DNA of 64,000 nucleotides from Skeletonema tropicum. Its lineage: Eukaryota; Bacillariophyta; Thalassiosirophyceae; Thalassiosirales; Thalassiosiraceae. Shown here piece after piece: positions 1 through 9,326 of the stretch (the stretch's first letter is position 1; every line of letters starts with the position of its first letter). The stretch covers positions 3,286,001-3,350,000 of the forward strand of contig CM074133.1 of assembly GCA_037178625.1 (NCBI GenBank), read 5' to 3'. Under the pieces are notes generated by a model, which was not told the DNA's origin, ran no database searches, and saw only the letters and a list, made by a program, of their open reading frames with translations. Both the position numbers and the translations under genes were made by a program.

Positions 1-3000
1 TTGATTGGAAAGAAGATACGTTCGAGTTTAAAGATATTCTTCCCCGGCGCATGCTTGTGCCATCTCTTGACATTTGAGTACTTGTACTTGCCTTTCTCAT
101 TGGCATTGCCATTCTTCTCATCGAACAAATTTTGCACGAAGAACGAATTGAAGAAGTGGGATCTCCTGTGGTTGGTATTGCCATCATGCATGTTTTTGTC
201 CCTACTTGCAAGACAAACTTTGAGGAAATAATTCACAATCTCATCATTAATCCACACCTTTGGCTCCAGTGTCTGCATTGATTCTCTGTGCACTTTATCA
301 CGGTCACTGCTTGCAAGTAAATAAATAAATACAAAGTTAATCCATCATATAGATGTCCTGGCCCATAGATTGCGGTATCAACCAAATTTTGCTGTAAAGG
401 AGTCAAGTCATTCTTTAGCATGTTGGCAGCCATCACAGATGCTCTTCTAAGCCTACGCATTGCCACTTCGTTCGAAAATGCCTCCTCCTTGTCTTTGTCC
501 TTGTCTTCATCCATATTCAATTCCTTTGCAGTGTCCGTCAGTGCACAACCATCAACTGCACCATCCTCTGCTCGAGGATTCAAAATATCCACGGGCATAC
601 CCTCTGGCGCATTCCTATTCACATTTGCATTCAATATCGTACGAAATGAAGAAGCGCTCTTCTGGATCACGTCACGAATAGACCCAATCCTTGATTGAAT
701 AATTTCATAATCGTTGATCTCTCTAAATCCACTCTGCTCGCAATCAACCAATTCTCCATTGACAACATGTTTGACGATTTGAGCTGGATGGGAAGACTCC
801 AGGATATCCATATTATCCATGACCAAGGTGAACTCTTCAGCATCATAACTAGATGGTTTGAGTTCAATTACTGTTGCCACCCTAAGTGCACTTGGAGTGC
901 CAGCCACAGCGATGGGGTGATAATATTTCAGGACGCAACCTGCCCGGAGTTCTTGGTAGGGGTATGGCTCGCCCCAGCTGTCACACTTGGCTGCAGTGTG
1001 TTGTGTCTCTTTCACTGCTTCTTTCTCTTTACTGCTTTGCTTCGCTGCTAGATTCACCACTTCGCCGACTGCTGACTTGTTGTCCAGAACCTGCTTAGCA
1101 GCAGGCTTCTTCTCATTGTCTGGAGTCGGTGCGTGAGTGTCAGCAAAAACTTTGTCTTCGTATTCGCCAGGATTACCGCCACGCACTTCAATCATTGTCT
1201 CCTCCTCCAAAGTGCACTTCTTTCGTCTGCGCTTTGCAGATTGTATCTTCTCCTTTGTATTTGATGATGCGCAACTATAGTTGCCATCGCTACAGCTGTA
1301 GATGTCAACATCAACCGTCGTAGTCTCCTCTTGACTGCGCTTCTTTTGACCAGCACACGGTCCCTGCCGTGAGTCAGATGTAGGCTGACATAACTCCACA
1401 TCCAGAGCGTTAACGAACGAAGCAGAAGAATGTGGGTTGTTGGGCACATCTGCGGCCGCAGGCTTGCAATTTGTACATTTCTCATTTCTGCCTCTTCCAC
1501 CATGGCATTTTGAGGTGCAATAGTTTCCAACCTGCTTGCACTTACATCGACTACTTTTGGCACAATCACTTTTACACTTACAAGTCGTAGCTCCTCCACT
1601 TTTGTTATACAGTGCACTTGCCGTGGCAATAGTTAGAGCACTCCTGAATCCGTTCCTGTCGATATCAATTCCAGCAATATCCGCATTCCAATTTGGCATA
1701 AAGTCAAGATTCTCTCTTGGATACCAGCCCTTCAAATGTCCGTCTCGAGAAGCAACTTGGTAACTCCTTATACCGCTGTTGCTCTTTGGTTGCTTGCACT
1801 TTGTTATCATTACAGGGAGATTTGGGTGATCTGTGGCAGCCCTCGTGTTGCCTTCCACTTGGATTGTGCACACATCTCCTACTCGGAGTTCCTCAACATA
1901 TGTACTACATCTGCGTTTCTTGTTGACAGCAATAGCTTGCTTTCTTTGTGCTGCAGCAACTGCTGCCCTGATTACACCTCTCTCGGGCGTGTCACTTTCG
2001 TGATGGATTGAAGCTTTTGTTGGAGTTGAGGTGATGTGCTTATCCTCTGAACTTTTGACATTGGTGGATTCCTCTTTTGTAGCTGGTAGAAGGTCAAGGA
2101 TAACCGGCTCTTCATCTCCTTCATTGCTCGTTCTGACAGCAACAGTCTCCAGTACTTCTCCTGCCATTGCAACAGCATCCACAGCTTTGGCTTCCAACTT
2201 CATCGGGCCCTCTGCTTCTGTGCCTCCTACTGCCATCATTGCACATGCTTCCACAGCGGCAGGCTTCATTGACTCCTCCTCCCCCGCATATCCTTCTCTT
2301 GCCATCGCAGAGGCATCTGCTTCCTGGATTACTGCTAGAATTCTGTCATTAAAGTTAGGAGATAACTTATCTTCCATTGCGTGTTCCTCGTTCACAAAAT
2401 CGAGAGCAGCCTGAAGACCATCTTCAGTAAGGCACTGCTCCAACACATCCTTGCCCAAAATATCTGCTGGACAGTTGCCCTTCTTCTTTCCATAGAACAC
2501 TTCATATGGAGAGTAACCGCCTTTAGACCGGGAGCAGCGTTTGTTGATGCGGCGCTGTACGATGTATATTCCTGTTTCGGCCCAACATGTACTTCCAGTC
2601 TCCTGCATCCAACTTTGCAGTGATGTCTTGAATGGAGCATTACCACGCTCGATTTTACCTTGCGACTGCGGATGCCTGCTCCTACCTCTCACGATGTGCG
2701 TCTCTTGAAAATGTCTGCAAAGAGGAAAGACTAAATGAGTTGATGAAGTCAAGGCGAAACAAATATAATTTCATTGTAGCAAGTGACTTACTCGTTTACA
2801 TACTTCACCGTCTCTCCAAGAAACTCTCCGCCGTTGTCAGATTGGAGAATGTCAAAGTCTGGGAAGAAGGAGAGGATCTCAATAATAGCAATCGCACATT
2901 CCTTTGATGTCTTTGATTTCAAAGGCTTCGTTGCTCCAAACCCGCTATGGTGGTCAACTAGGCGAAGGATCCAACAGTAGCCGCCTGGGTCCTGCTGTGA

Positions 3001-3747
3001 TGTCATGTCGATCAAATCCATCTGCGCTCGCTTCCCTACAGTTACTGATAATATCATTTTTAGGGGCTTTTGTTTGGCGGTAATCTTCCTAGTTTGAGAT
3101 GCAATGCAAATGGGACATAAACCCACGGCCAATTCAACATCTTCTCTTGTGATGCCATACCAAGTCTTTGAAATGAGTTGATGGATCCTTCGTGAATCTA
3201 TCCCATGACCTGACTCAATATGAGTATTCATAATGATTGCAAATATTTGTTCCTTTGTTGCAACTCTTAGGTTTTTGTTATTTTTCGTCCATCGGAGTGC
3301 TGTCGAGCGTGTCGTGTTGTCCGATAGGGTGTAGTTTTGATTCCATTTAGTGTGCAATGGTGAATGCCGCACTCCAACCACCCATCCCTGCAACACTGTA
3401 CAAATATCATCATATTCTTGTTCTGTAACCATTTCCGTCCGCCTCTTCTTTTCACTTAACCCGACTTCGAGTAGCTCATAGAATTTCTTTTTCGCTGCCA
3501 TCATAGCTGGTTCGGACAAAACATTACTTTTCGAGCTGTTGGAACGTACTGTTCCATCTCCTGTCAAAACGGTATCAGACGATGCTGTGGCGGGCAGTGC
3601 AGGCAAATGAGGCAGTGCAGGCAAAAGAGGGTCAGGAGCTGCCGCTGTCTCCGCTGCAGCCAACTTGGTGTCTGACGGGATCTTCTCCATCATGTAAGAG
3701 GATTTATGAAGAGTTGTGTTGTGCGTGATACGGAATAAAGAGCACAA
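1..3747 (-). CDS. DDE integrase / CXC cysteine-rich / Ulp1-like protease gene, 3' end outside window
   Basis: Transposon-type integrase gene. Exon 1 (3747-2792) has an HHCC zinc-binding motif, then the first two catalytic acids (MDLIDM and SDNGGEF). A 77-nt GTAAGT...TTGCAG intron (2715-2791, phase 2) is followed by exon 2, which supplies the catalytic Glu in HPQSQGKIE. Exon 2 then has a C-terminal integrase-like stretch (WYPRENLDF, near 1700) and a CXC/tesmin-like cysteine cluster (about 1470-1590). Acidic low-complexity sequence follows. At about 290-330 the frame changes, and positions 330-1 read as the start of a Ulp1/C48 protease (RESMQTL, WINDEIVNYF, SHFFNSFF), continuing off the left edge. 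No reverse transcriptase or LTR is adjacent, so a Ginger-like DNA transposon or a domesticated gene fits better than an LTR element. The frame change could be an indel or an unresolved intron. The start may be a Met a few codons inside. Confidence 0.8.
2715..2791 (-). other. 77-nt spliceosomal intron inside the integrase core
   Basis: On the minus strand the donor is GTAAGT just after an AAC-GA codon fragment, and the acceptor is a pyrimidine-rich stretch ending TTTGCAG. Removing it joins NE to HFQETH in phase 2 and puts the catalytic Glu in the correct place after the second Asp. Without splicing, exon 1 stops at a TAA created by the donor. Confidence 0.85.
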
Positions 3748-3945
3748 ACATTGTATTCTAAATTAGTGGCTGTGAGAGGGCTTCTCTATCTTTTTTCAGA
3801 TGTGCCCACGGAGGAGGCAGATAAAATACCCAAGGCCCGAGCTACGGGGCATTTGGTCTATTGGTGGTGGTGGCATAGCATTTAAGCCAAATGTATCCGA
3901 TTTGATGGATTTTGTCCGATTTGGTCTTTTGGTTGTGTCATTTCT

Positions 3946-3994
3946 GCCATTTGGCTAAATGGCGCACTTGGTTACCGCCATTTGGCTAAATGGC
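3946..3994. repeat. two copies of an 18-bp palindrome, GCCATTTGGCTAAATGGC
   Basis: Copies at 3946-3963 and 3977-3994, 31 bp apart. Each has 7-bp arms (GCCATTT / AAATGGC) around GGCT. They lie upstream of the integrase gene and could be end structures of its element, which I cannot confirm. Confidence 0.7.
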
Positions 3995-4031
3995 AGATTT
4001 GTTCTTTTGGGTCTAACACATCAAGCCCCCT

Positions 4032-4053
4032 TGATGGACATATATGTCCATCA
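4032..4053. repeat. perfect 22-bp palindrome TGATGGACATA/TATGTCCATCA
   Basis: The two 11-bp halves are exact reverse complements. A hairpin with nearly the same arms lies at 5759-5783. Confidence 0.8.
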
Positions 4054-4620
4054 CGGTTTTCCTAGGTGTCCCCCTTCCAGATGCAACGATTTGTACGACG
4101 AATAATTTAGGACACTAGTATTTGTGGCTAATCTACAGAACCTCTTCTACATTTTCCTAACCCCCACAACACCTATCCTACACCCCCTACGGCCTACATC
4201 ATGGCACTTCTACACCCCATGGGAGACCAGCCACTGCAACTACCGGTCATAGTCTGTTAGCGAATGTTATGAGCTTTCGTTAGAGCCGCCGGTCGGCGTT
4301 GTAGGTGGCGAATTATTCAAAATATAGCGTGTAGTGTCGAAAAATGAGGACATCGATCGCAGCATGTTATTATTTATGCACATTGAATGTTGGGGCGGAT
4401 AACACAACAAATCAATGGAAGCCGTGGCGTAAATCATGTAATGATATGTAAGGAAGGTATCTGCAACATGGCGGCATTATGGGGCGGTCGTCGGTGTCGG
4501 TTGATACGTTAGTAGGGCCGAGAAAGTTTGCTCGGACGACGCTGCAGACGATGTCATCGTTATATATAAAGGTGTTTCGCTTCCCTGTTAATGATACTGC
4601 CAACCTCAATGATCAACACA

Positions 4621-4756
4621 ATAATCAGCTTGAATTTACCGCCGGGGTGGACTATCCATGAGCTATGTCAACGAAAAAATCCTTGAGTATAATCAGCTTG
4701 AATTTACCGCCGGGGTGGACTATCCATGAGCTATGTCAACGAAATAATCCTTGAGT
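4621..4756. repeat. 68-bp tandem duplication
   Basis: Units 4621-4688 and 4689-4756 start ATAATCAGCTTG and end CCTTGAGT. They differ at one visible base (GAAAAAAT against GAAATAAT). This is a recent local duplication without an ORF. Confidence 0.85.
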
Positions 4757-5758
4757 ATATACCTGTTATGCAAGAAATGAAAATGCAATCCACAACTTCT
4801 GTTGGGTGGTTATTGACTTAATAAAATGGGAAGAGACGTTGTACCAGGCAACAGTCTTTGTTATTATTCTATAAGAGCGAGGAGGAACAATAATTTGGTA
4901 ACCTGCATCTTGAAACTACGAATAAGAATTTATTATTGATGAAATACATGATGCTATCAAGTTCGAATAATTTCAAATAACACGCACAATCAGTCGACTC
5001 TTTCGTTATAGTGGCAATATTCATGGCAATAAATGATCATCTACACTGCCCACTTATAAATGATGACTCAAAAATGTGCTGTTGCCCAAAATACTTTGTA
5101 AAGAGTATAATATGCTGTTGACCTATTCAGCAGTAATCTGTAATTACCCTTCTAAGTGATACTTTGTTGGCATGCACCACCTCAAATGAGCATAACCGCA
5201 GTCTCCAATGCAGATACACTATATCTTGTAGGATTTAATAGTAAGATATTGTCGTGTAAGCCTTGATATCATATAAATTGAAGACATTTAAGTCACCTGC
5301 AGCATCTTGATGGCTGCCGTAATGGTGTCCAGAATCTCAATAAAGGGAGTGACCTGCATGACCTTGGCACAAATTATGGCCTCCACTCACGTAAGATAGT
5401 TTTATGAAGGATATGGATGGGTGGTACTCTATAGCTTCAATAATACCATGGATTAATTGACCCCCATTGACGCTTCGACGCATGCTCGAATTATGACGCA
5501 GTTCCATTTAGTGACCAAATTCGTCGTCACATGCTGAATATCGAAGCCAACCGACTGCACCATTCGATTCTACGTTGAAAATTGGTCTAGGGATAATACT
5601 TGGGGGTCAGTAGGCTTATGGTTTATGGTGTTAAAGGCATTGTCCTTCTTGTAGCGGCATGGTGGTTTTGTGATGGGTTACTAGTGTCCATGCGATATGT
5701 GGGTTCCCTTGGTCTAACTATTACTGTTTTTACTACACAGCGGACACTAGTATTTTGC

Positions 5759-5783
5759 TGATGGACAAAAAATTTGTCCATCA
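5759..5783. repeat. 25-nt hairpin with TGATGGACAAA arms
   Basis: The arms TGATGGACAAA and TTTGTCCATCA are exact complements around AAA. The outer eight bases match the palindrome at 4032-4053. Confidence 0.7.
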
Positions 5784-5840
5784 AGGGCCAAAATAACCAA
5801 AAAACTTTCTTGCTAATCGTATAATATAAGAGAGGTTCCA

Positions 5841-6423
5841 CTGGTACAAAAGTCACGTAGAAACTGCTCACCGTAGGAATTCAACCAAATTTGTAGGAAT
5901 TCAAAACCTTGACGAAACGTGACGCGCCCTCTTCCCGCCAATTTTTTTATTAGTAAAATGCTCTAGCTTTGGGTCCGAGCGGCCAAAATTAAGTTTCAGG
6001 GAAGTGGTTTACATGCTATTCCCGAGATACTATCCTTTAGGTGACTATTATGTGAGTATATACTGTGCTGGGTAGGTGATGAAAGCGTATATTTTCGTCG
6101 AGCTATGCATTTGAAGGTACCCTCTAGCTTCATGCTAGTCATGATGGCTGATGGCCGGCCAAATTTGTCTAGCAAAAAGCTAGTGTACTCTCACATGCAT
6201 TTCTCAGCAGAGAGTTGGAATTATCGGCCAACCAACATATGTACAGAACCCCCATTACGGTCGACAAAAGGATGGTAGTACCTTTAAAGCCGGTACATCA
6301 ACTCTTTCAATCTCGATTTTGGCCGCTCGGACCCAAAGCTAGAGCATTTCACTAATAAAAAAAATGGCGGGAAGGGGGCGCGTCACGTTTCGTCGATTTT
6401 TTTTTACGTGGATTTTGTACCAG
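5841..6423. mobile_element. MITE-like element with long inverted repeats
   Basis: The core inverted repeat is 79 nt: 5911-5989 against 6316-6394, with only a few mismatches, covering GACGAAACGTGACGCG through GGCCAAAAT. A second matched pair, CTGGTACAAAA...CACGTA, at 5841-5859 and 6405-6423 suggests the element reaches further out and that one side gained or lost sequence. No ORF lies inside and no clear target duplication is visible. Its right end is 41 bp before the start codon of the MYND gene at 6465. Confidence 0.75.
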
Positions 6424-6464
6424 AGTTCTACGTACGGGGCGGGTGAGCGTCTGGAACCCCGCTT

Positions 6465-7364
6465 ATGAGCGCAGCTGCAGAAATTGAGAGCGGCATGATG
6501 GGTTGTGCTTTATGCGGTGTCACTGAAAATAATGATGTCAAGTTGAAGCATTGCACCGCTTGTTATCTCCTGCGATACTGTAGCGTCAAATGCCAGAAAG
6601 AGCATAGGCCAAAACACAAGCGAGACTGTAAGAAAAGGGCGGCTGAATTACGTGATGAGTTATTATTCAAGCAACCGGAAAGCAGCTATCTTGGGGACTG
6701 TCCAATCTGCTACTTACCTCTGCCTCTTGGTCTAGAGAAATCTACCATGATGTCGTGCTGCAGTAAAGTGATTTGCTGTGGTTGTGATTATGCCAACACG
6801 CTACGAGAGGTGGAAGGGGGGCTTGAAAACACATGCCCATTCTGTCGAAAAGCAAACCCAGAAACGGATGAAGAACGCATTCAACGAACGATGAAAAGAA
6901 TTGAGGCGAATGATACAGTTGCCATGGCCGATCTAGCTACCGAGGAATATAAGAAAAACGACTATAGTAGTGCATTTGAGTGGTTTACAAAGGCTGCTGA
7001 ATTGGGAGATGCTTCGGCACATTTCAAACTGGCAATTATGTATGATAAGGGTGATGGCGTTGAGAAGGACGAGGGGAAGAAAATTCAGCATTTGGAAGAG
7101 GCAGCTATCGGAGGGGATCCCAAGGCTCGATACCTTCTCGGGAGTAAGGAATTAGAAAATGGCAATATTGGCAGAGCAGTAAAACATTGGATCATCGCCG
7201 CCACACAAGAATTTGATGGATCAATCAATACGCTGATGAAAGCATTCAAGGGGGGATATGTCAGTAAAGAGGACCTTGCAGCTGCTCTTCGTGCACACCA
7301 GGCTGCTGTGGATGCAACCAAAAGCCCTCAGAGGGAGGCAGCCGAAGCATGTCGTCGAATTTGA
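6465..7364 (+). CDS. MYND-RING-Sel1 protein (family copy A), intact
   Basis: 299 codons, one exon. Residues 14-55 form a MYND zinc finger (C14, C17, C30, C33, C39, C43, H51, C55; the usual Trp before the His is replaced). Residues about 78-130 form a RING-like finger made only of cysteines: CPIC, adjacent CC, CxxC, CPFC. The spacing resembles C4C4 RINGs such as CNOT4. The block LLFKQPES just before CPIC is nearly invariant in the family. Sel1-like repeats follow (FTKAAELGD, GVEKDEGKK, ARYLLGSKE, AVKHWIIAAT). The C-terminal signature is SKEDLAAALRAHQAAVDATK. RING plus Sel1 suggests a ubiquitin-ligase or scaffold role (inference). The promoter region abuts a MITE-like element. Confidence 0.9.
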   Translation: MSAAAEIESGMMGCALCGVTENNDVKLKHCTACYLLRYCSVKCQKEHRPKHKRDCKKRAAELRDELLFKQPESSYLGDCPICYLPLPLGLEKSTMMSCCSKVICCGCDYANTLREVEGGLENTCPFCRKANPETDEERIQRTMKRIEANDTVAMADLATEEYKKNDYSSAFEWFTKAAELGDASAHFKLAIMYDKGDGVEKDEGKKIQHLEEAAIGGDPKARYLLGSKELENGNIGRAVKHWIIAATQEFDGSINTLMKAFKGGYVSKEDLAAALRAHQAAVDATKSPQREAAEACRRI

Positions 7365-7460
7365 ATAAAGTTCGGAAAGATACAATGAGGGTGAAAGTTA
7401 TTTGGCATCCTACAAAAGAAAGCGAGCGGGGGATAGCAAAAATGCATCGTACGAAGATCA

Positions 7461-7690
7461 ATTTACCGCAGGTGATGGGAACTGAGCATTACGATTCATA
7501 CCAATGCGATAAAAACCTTATTACTAAGTATTCTAGCATTGTAAGTAAATCTAGTCTCCACATCAAATAATCATCTGTACACGAAACAGTCCTATATGCT
7601 TTCACCCTTGAGTCAGCCCATGCTGCTTCGTCTCGCACTTCTCTCCTCTGCGAAGATGATTTCGACTTCGTAGTAAGAACCTTGTTCATA
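7461..7690 (-). pseudogene. duplicated 3' end of the CLEC16A-like gene
   Basis: On the minus strand 7600-7680 encodes TKSKSSSQRREVRDEAAWAD, almost identical to the last residues of the CLEC16A-like protein (TKSKSSSQRREARDEELWAD, near 9360). The similarity continues through the flank to about 7461, including ATCAAATAATCATCTGTA. Copy A and this fragment therefore reproduce, tail to tail, the arrangement of copy B and the CLEC16A-like gene. It is a stranded fragment, not a gene. Confidence 0.85.
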
Positions 7691-7933
7691 CCTCCGTCCA
7701 AAATTAATGACCACCGTGACAGTCGACCGACAAGAAATCGCTGATTCATCCATGGTTGGTGCAACAAGAGAACAATTTCGAACTTATTGCGCTTGCTGCT
7801 TGGATATTGCCATCGATTCATCAACGTCAAGCATAGACGTATGTCCGTAGTCCTCTAGCTGAGGCATTTTTGGTTTTTGGAGCACCACCTCAAACAACTC
7901 GGCAGTAATGATGTTGATAGCGCAAATCATTAG

Positions 7934-7962
7934 CTCTCTAGAGAGTTAGCTCTCTCTAGAGC
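7934..7962. repeat. CTCTCTAGAGAG palindrome and a partial second copy
   Basis: A perfect 12-bp palindrome at 7934-7945, followed by CTCTCTCTAGAGC at 7950-7962. Similar palindromes recur in intergenic DNA throughout the window. Confidence 0.7.
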
Positions 7963-8265
7963 AAGGTGAAAGGCAATGAAAGGCGTTCGTTCAATCAGGC
8001 TGAAATTGCTAAATCGGAAAACCTGAGTCCCTTTTAGACCAATGACCGGCTTGTTTAGATCAAAAACACTTGAGTTTAGCTTCATAAAGTGTCTACTTTA
8101 GCTCCTACTGGGAGAAAGGAGGGAGAATCCCCTGAATCGGGTTTTCTTGCGCTAAAGCTCAACAAAGCAGCAAGCAACGCTCAGAGTGGAATCTCTTCAT
8201 TATTCGTCGATACAAACGACCATCGCTGCCATTGAATTATCGATTATCAAGTATTGCATATTATT

Positions 8266-9198
8266 ATGAGCGCAGTTGCAGAAACAAAAAATGTGAGCGG
8301 CATAGGCATCACGCGTTGTGCGTCTTGCGGCATTGCAGAAAATGATGATGTCAAATTGAAGCATTGCACCGCTTGCTATCTTGTTCGATACTGTAGCGTC
8401 CAATGCCAAAAGGAGCATAGGCCGAAACACAAACGGGACTGCAAAAAACGTGCGGCTGAATTACATGATGAACTGCTGTTCAAGCAACCGGAGAGTACAA
8501 TCATGGGGGACTGCCCGATCTGCACGTTGCCGCTGCCTCTTGATATAACGAAATCTACCATGATGTCGTGCTGCAGCAAAGTGATTTGTGGAGGCTGTGA
8601 TTATGCCAACGTTCTACGAGAGATCGAAGGGGGGCTTGAAAGCAAATGTCCATTCTGTCGAGAACCTGCGCCCGAAACTATGGAAGAACGTGCTCAACGA
8701 ACGATGAAAAGAATTGAGGCGAATGACCCAGTTGCTATGGTCGATCTAGCTATCCAGGAATATAAGAAAAACGACTATAGTAGTGCATTTGAGTGGTTCA
8801 ACAGGGCTGCTGAATTGGGAGATGCTGTGGCACATTTCAAACTGGCAGTTATGTATCGAAAAGGACAAGGCGTTGAGAAGGACAGCGGGAAGGAAATTCA
8901 TCATCTGGAAAAAGCGGCTATCGGAGGTAATCCAGCAGCCAGATACATTCTTGCGTATAAGGAATGGAACGATAAAAGAAATGCTGAGAGATCAGTGAAA
9001 CATTGGATCATCGCTGCCACACAGGGATTTGATGAAGCAGTCAAAAGGCTGATGGACATGTTTAAGTGCGGAGAAATAAGCAAAGACGACCTTGCAGCTG
9101 CTCTTCGTGCACACCAGGCTGCTGTGGATGCAACCAAAAGCCCGCAGAGGGAGGCAGCCGAAAAGTATTGTCGAGAGATGGGGAAGAATATACGATGA
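8266..9198 (+). CDS. MYND-RING-Sel1 protein (family copy B), intact
   Basis: 310 codons from the Met of MSAVAE, chosen because it aligns with MSAAAE of copy A; an in-frame ATG lies four codons upstream (8254). MYND finger (CASCG, CTACYLVRYC, CQKEH), then LLFKQPES, then a C4C4 RING-like finger (CPIC, CCSKVICGGC, CPFC), then Sel1 repeats and the SKDDLAAALRAHQAAVDATK tail. It is the closest relative of copy A. Its 3' end lies tail to tail with the CLEC16A-like gene, 128 bp apart. The intergenic DNA resembles that after copy A, so A and B arose by duplication of the whole block. Confidence 0.9.
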   Translation: MSAVAETKNVSGIGITRCASCGIAENDDVKLKHCTACYLVRYCSVQCQKEHRPKHKRDCKKRAAELHDELLFKQPESTIMGDCPICTLPLPLDITKSTMMSCCSKVICGGCDYANVLREIEGGLESKCPFCREPAPETMEERAQRTMKRIEANDPVAMVDLAIQEYKKNDYSSAFEWFNRAAELGDAVAHFKLAVMYRKGQGVEKDSGKEIHHLEKAAIGGNPAARYILAYKEWNDKRNAERSVKHWIIAATQGFDEAVKRLMDMFKCGEISKDDLAAALRAHQAAVDATKSPQREAAEKYCREMGKNIR

Positions 9199-9326
9199 GG
9201 GAGAAAGTTACGATCAATTGAGCAGGTTGGGATTGAGGAGTACGATACTAATATGATAACACCCTACTATAGCACTGTAAGTATATCCTCATCAAATAAT
9301 CATCTGTATATACACGACACAGTCCT

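Larger units (their letters stand above)
3748..5840. other. gene-free interval with palindromes and a tandem duplication
   Basis: I see no convincing coding region. The interval holds two 18-bp palindromes (3946-3963, 3977-3994), a perfect 22-bp palindrome (4032-4053), a related hairpin (5759-5783) and a 68-bp tandem duplication (4621-4756). A GGACACTAGTATTT motif occurs at about 4110 and again at about 5742, each time near one of the TGATGGACA palindromes. Confidence 0.5.

Noticed and set aside
233..3747. LTR retrotransposon
   Set aside because: No RT, protease, primer-binding site or LTR seen within the window around the integrase.
4479..4661. 60-codon ORF in front of the tandem duplication
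   Set aside because: No family features; the end is made of the 68-bp repeat.
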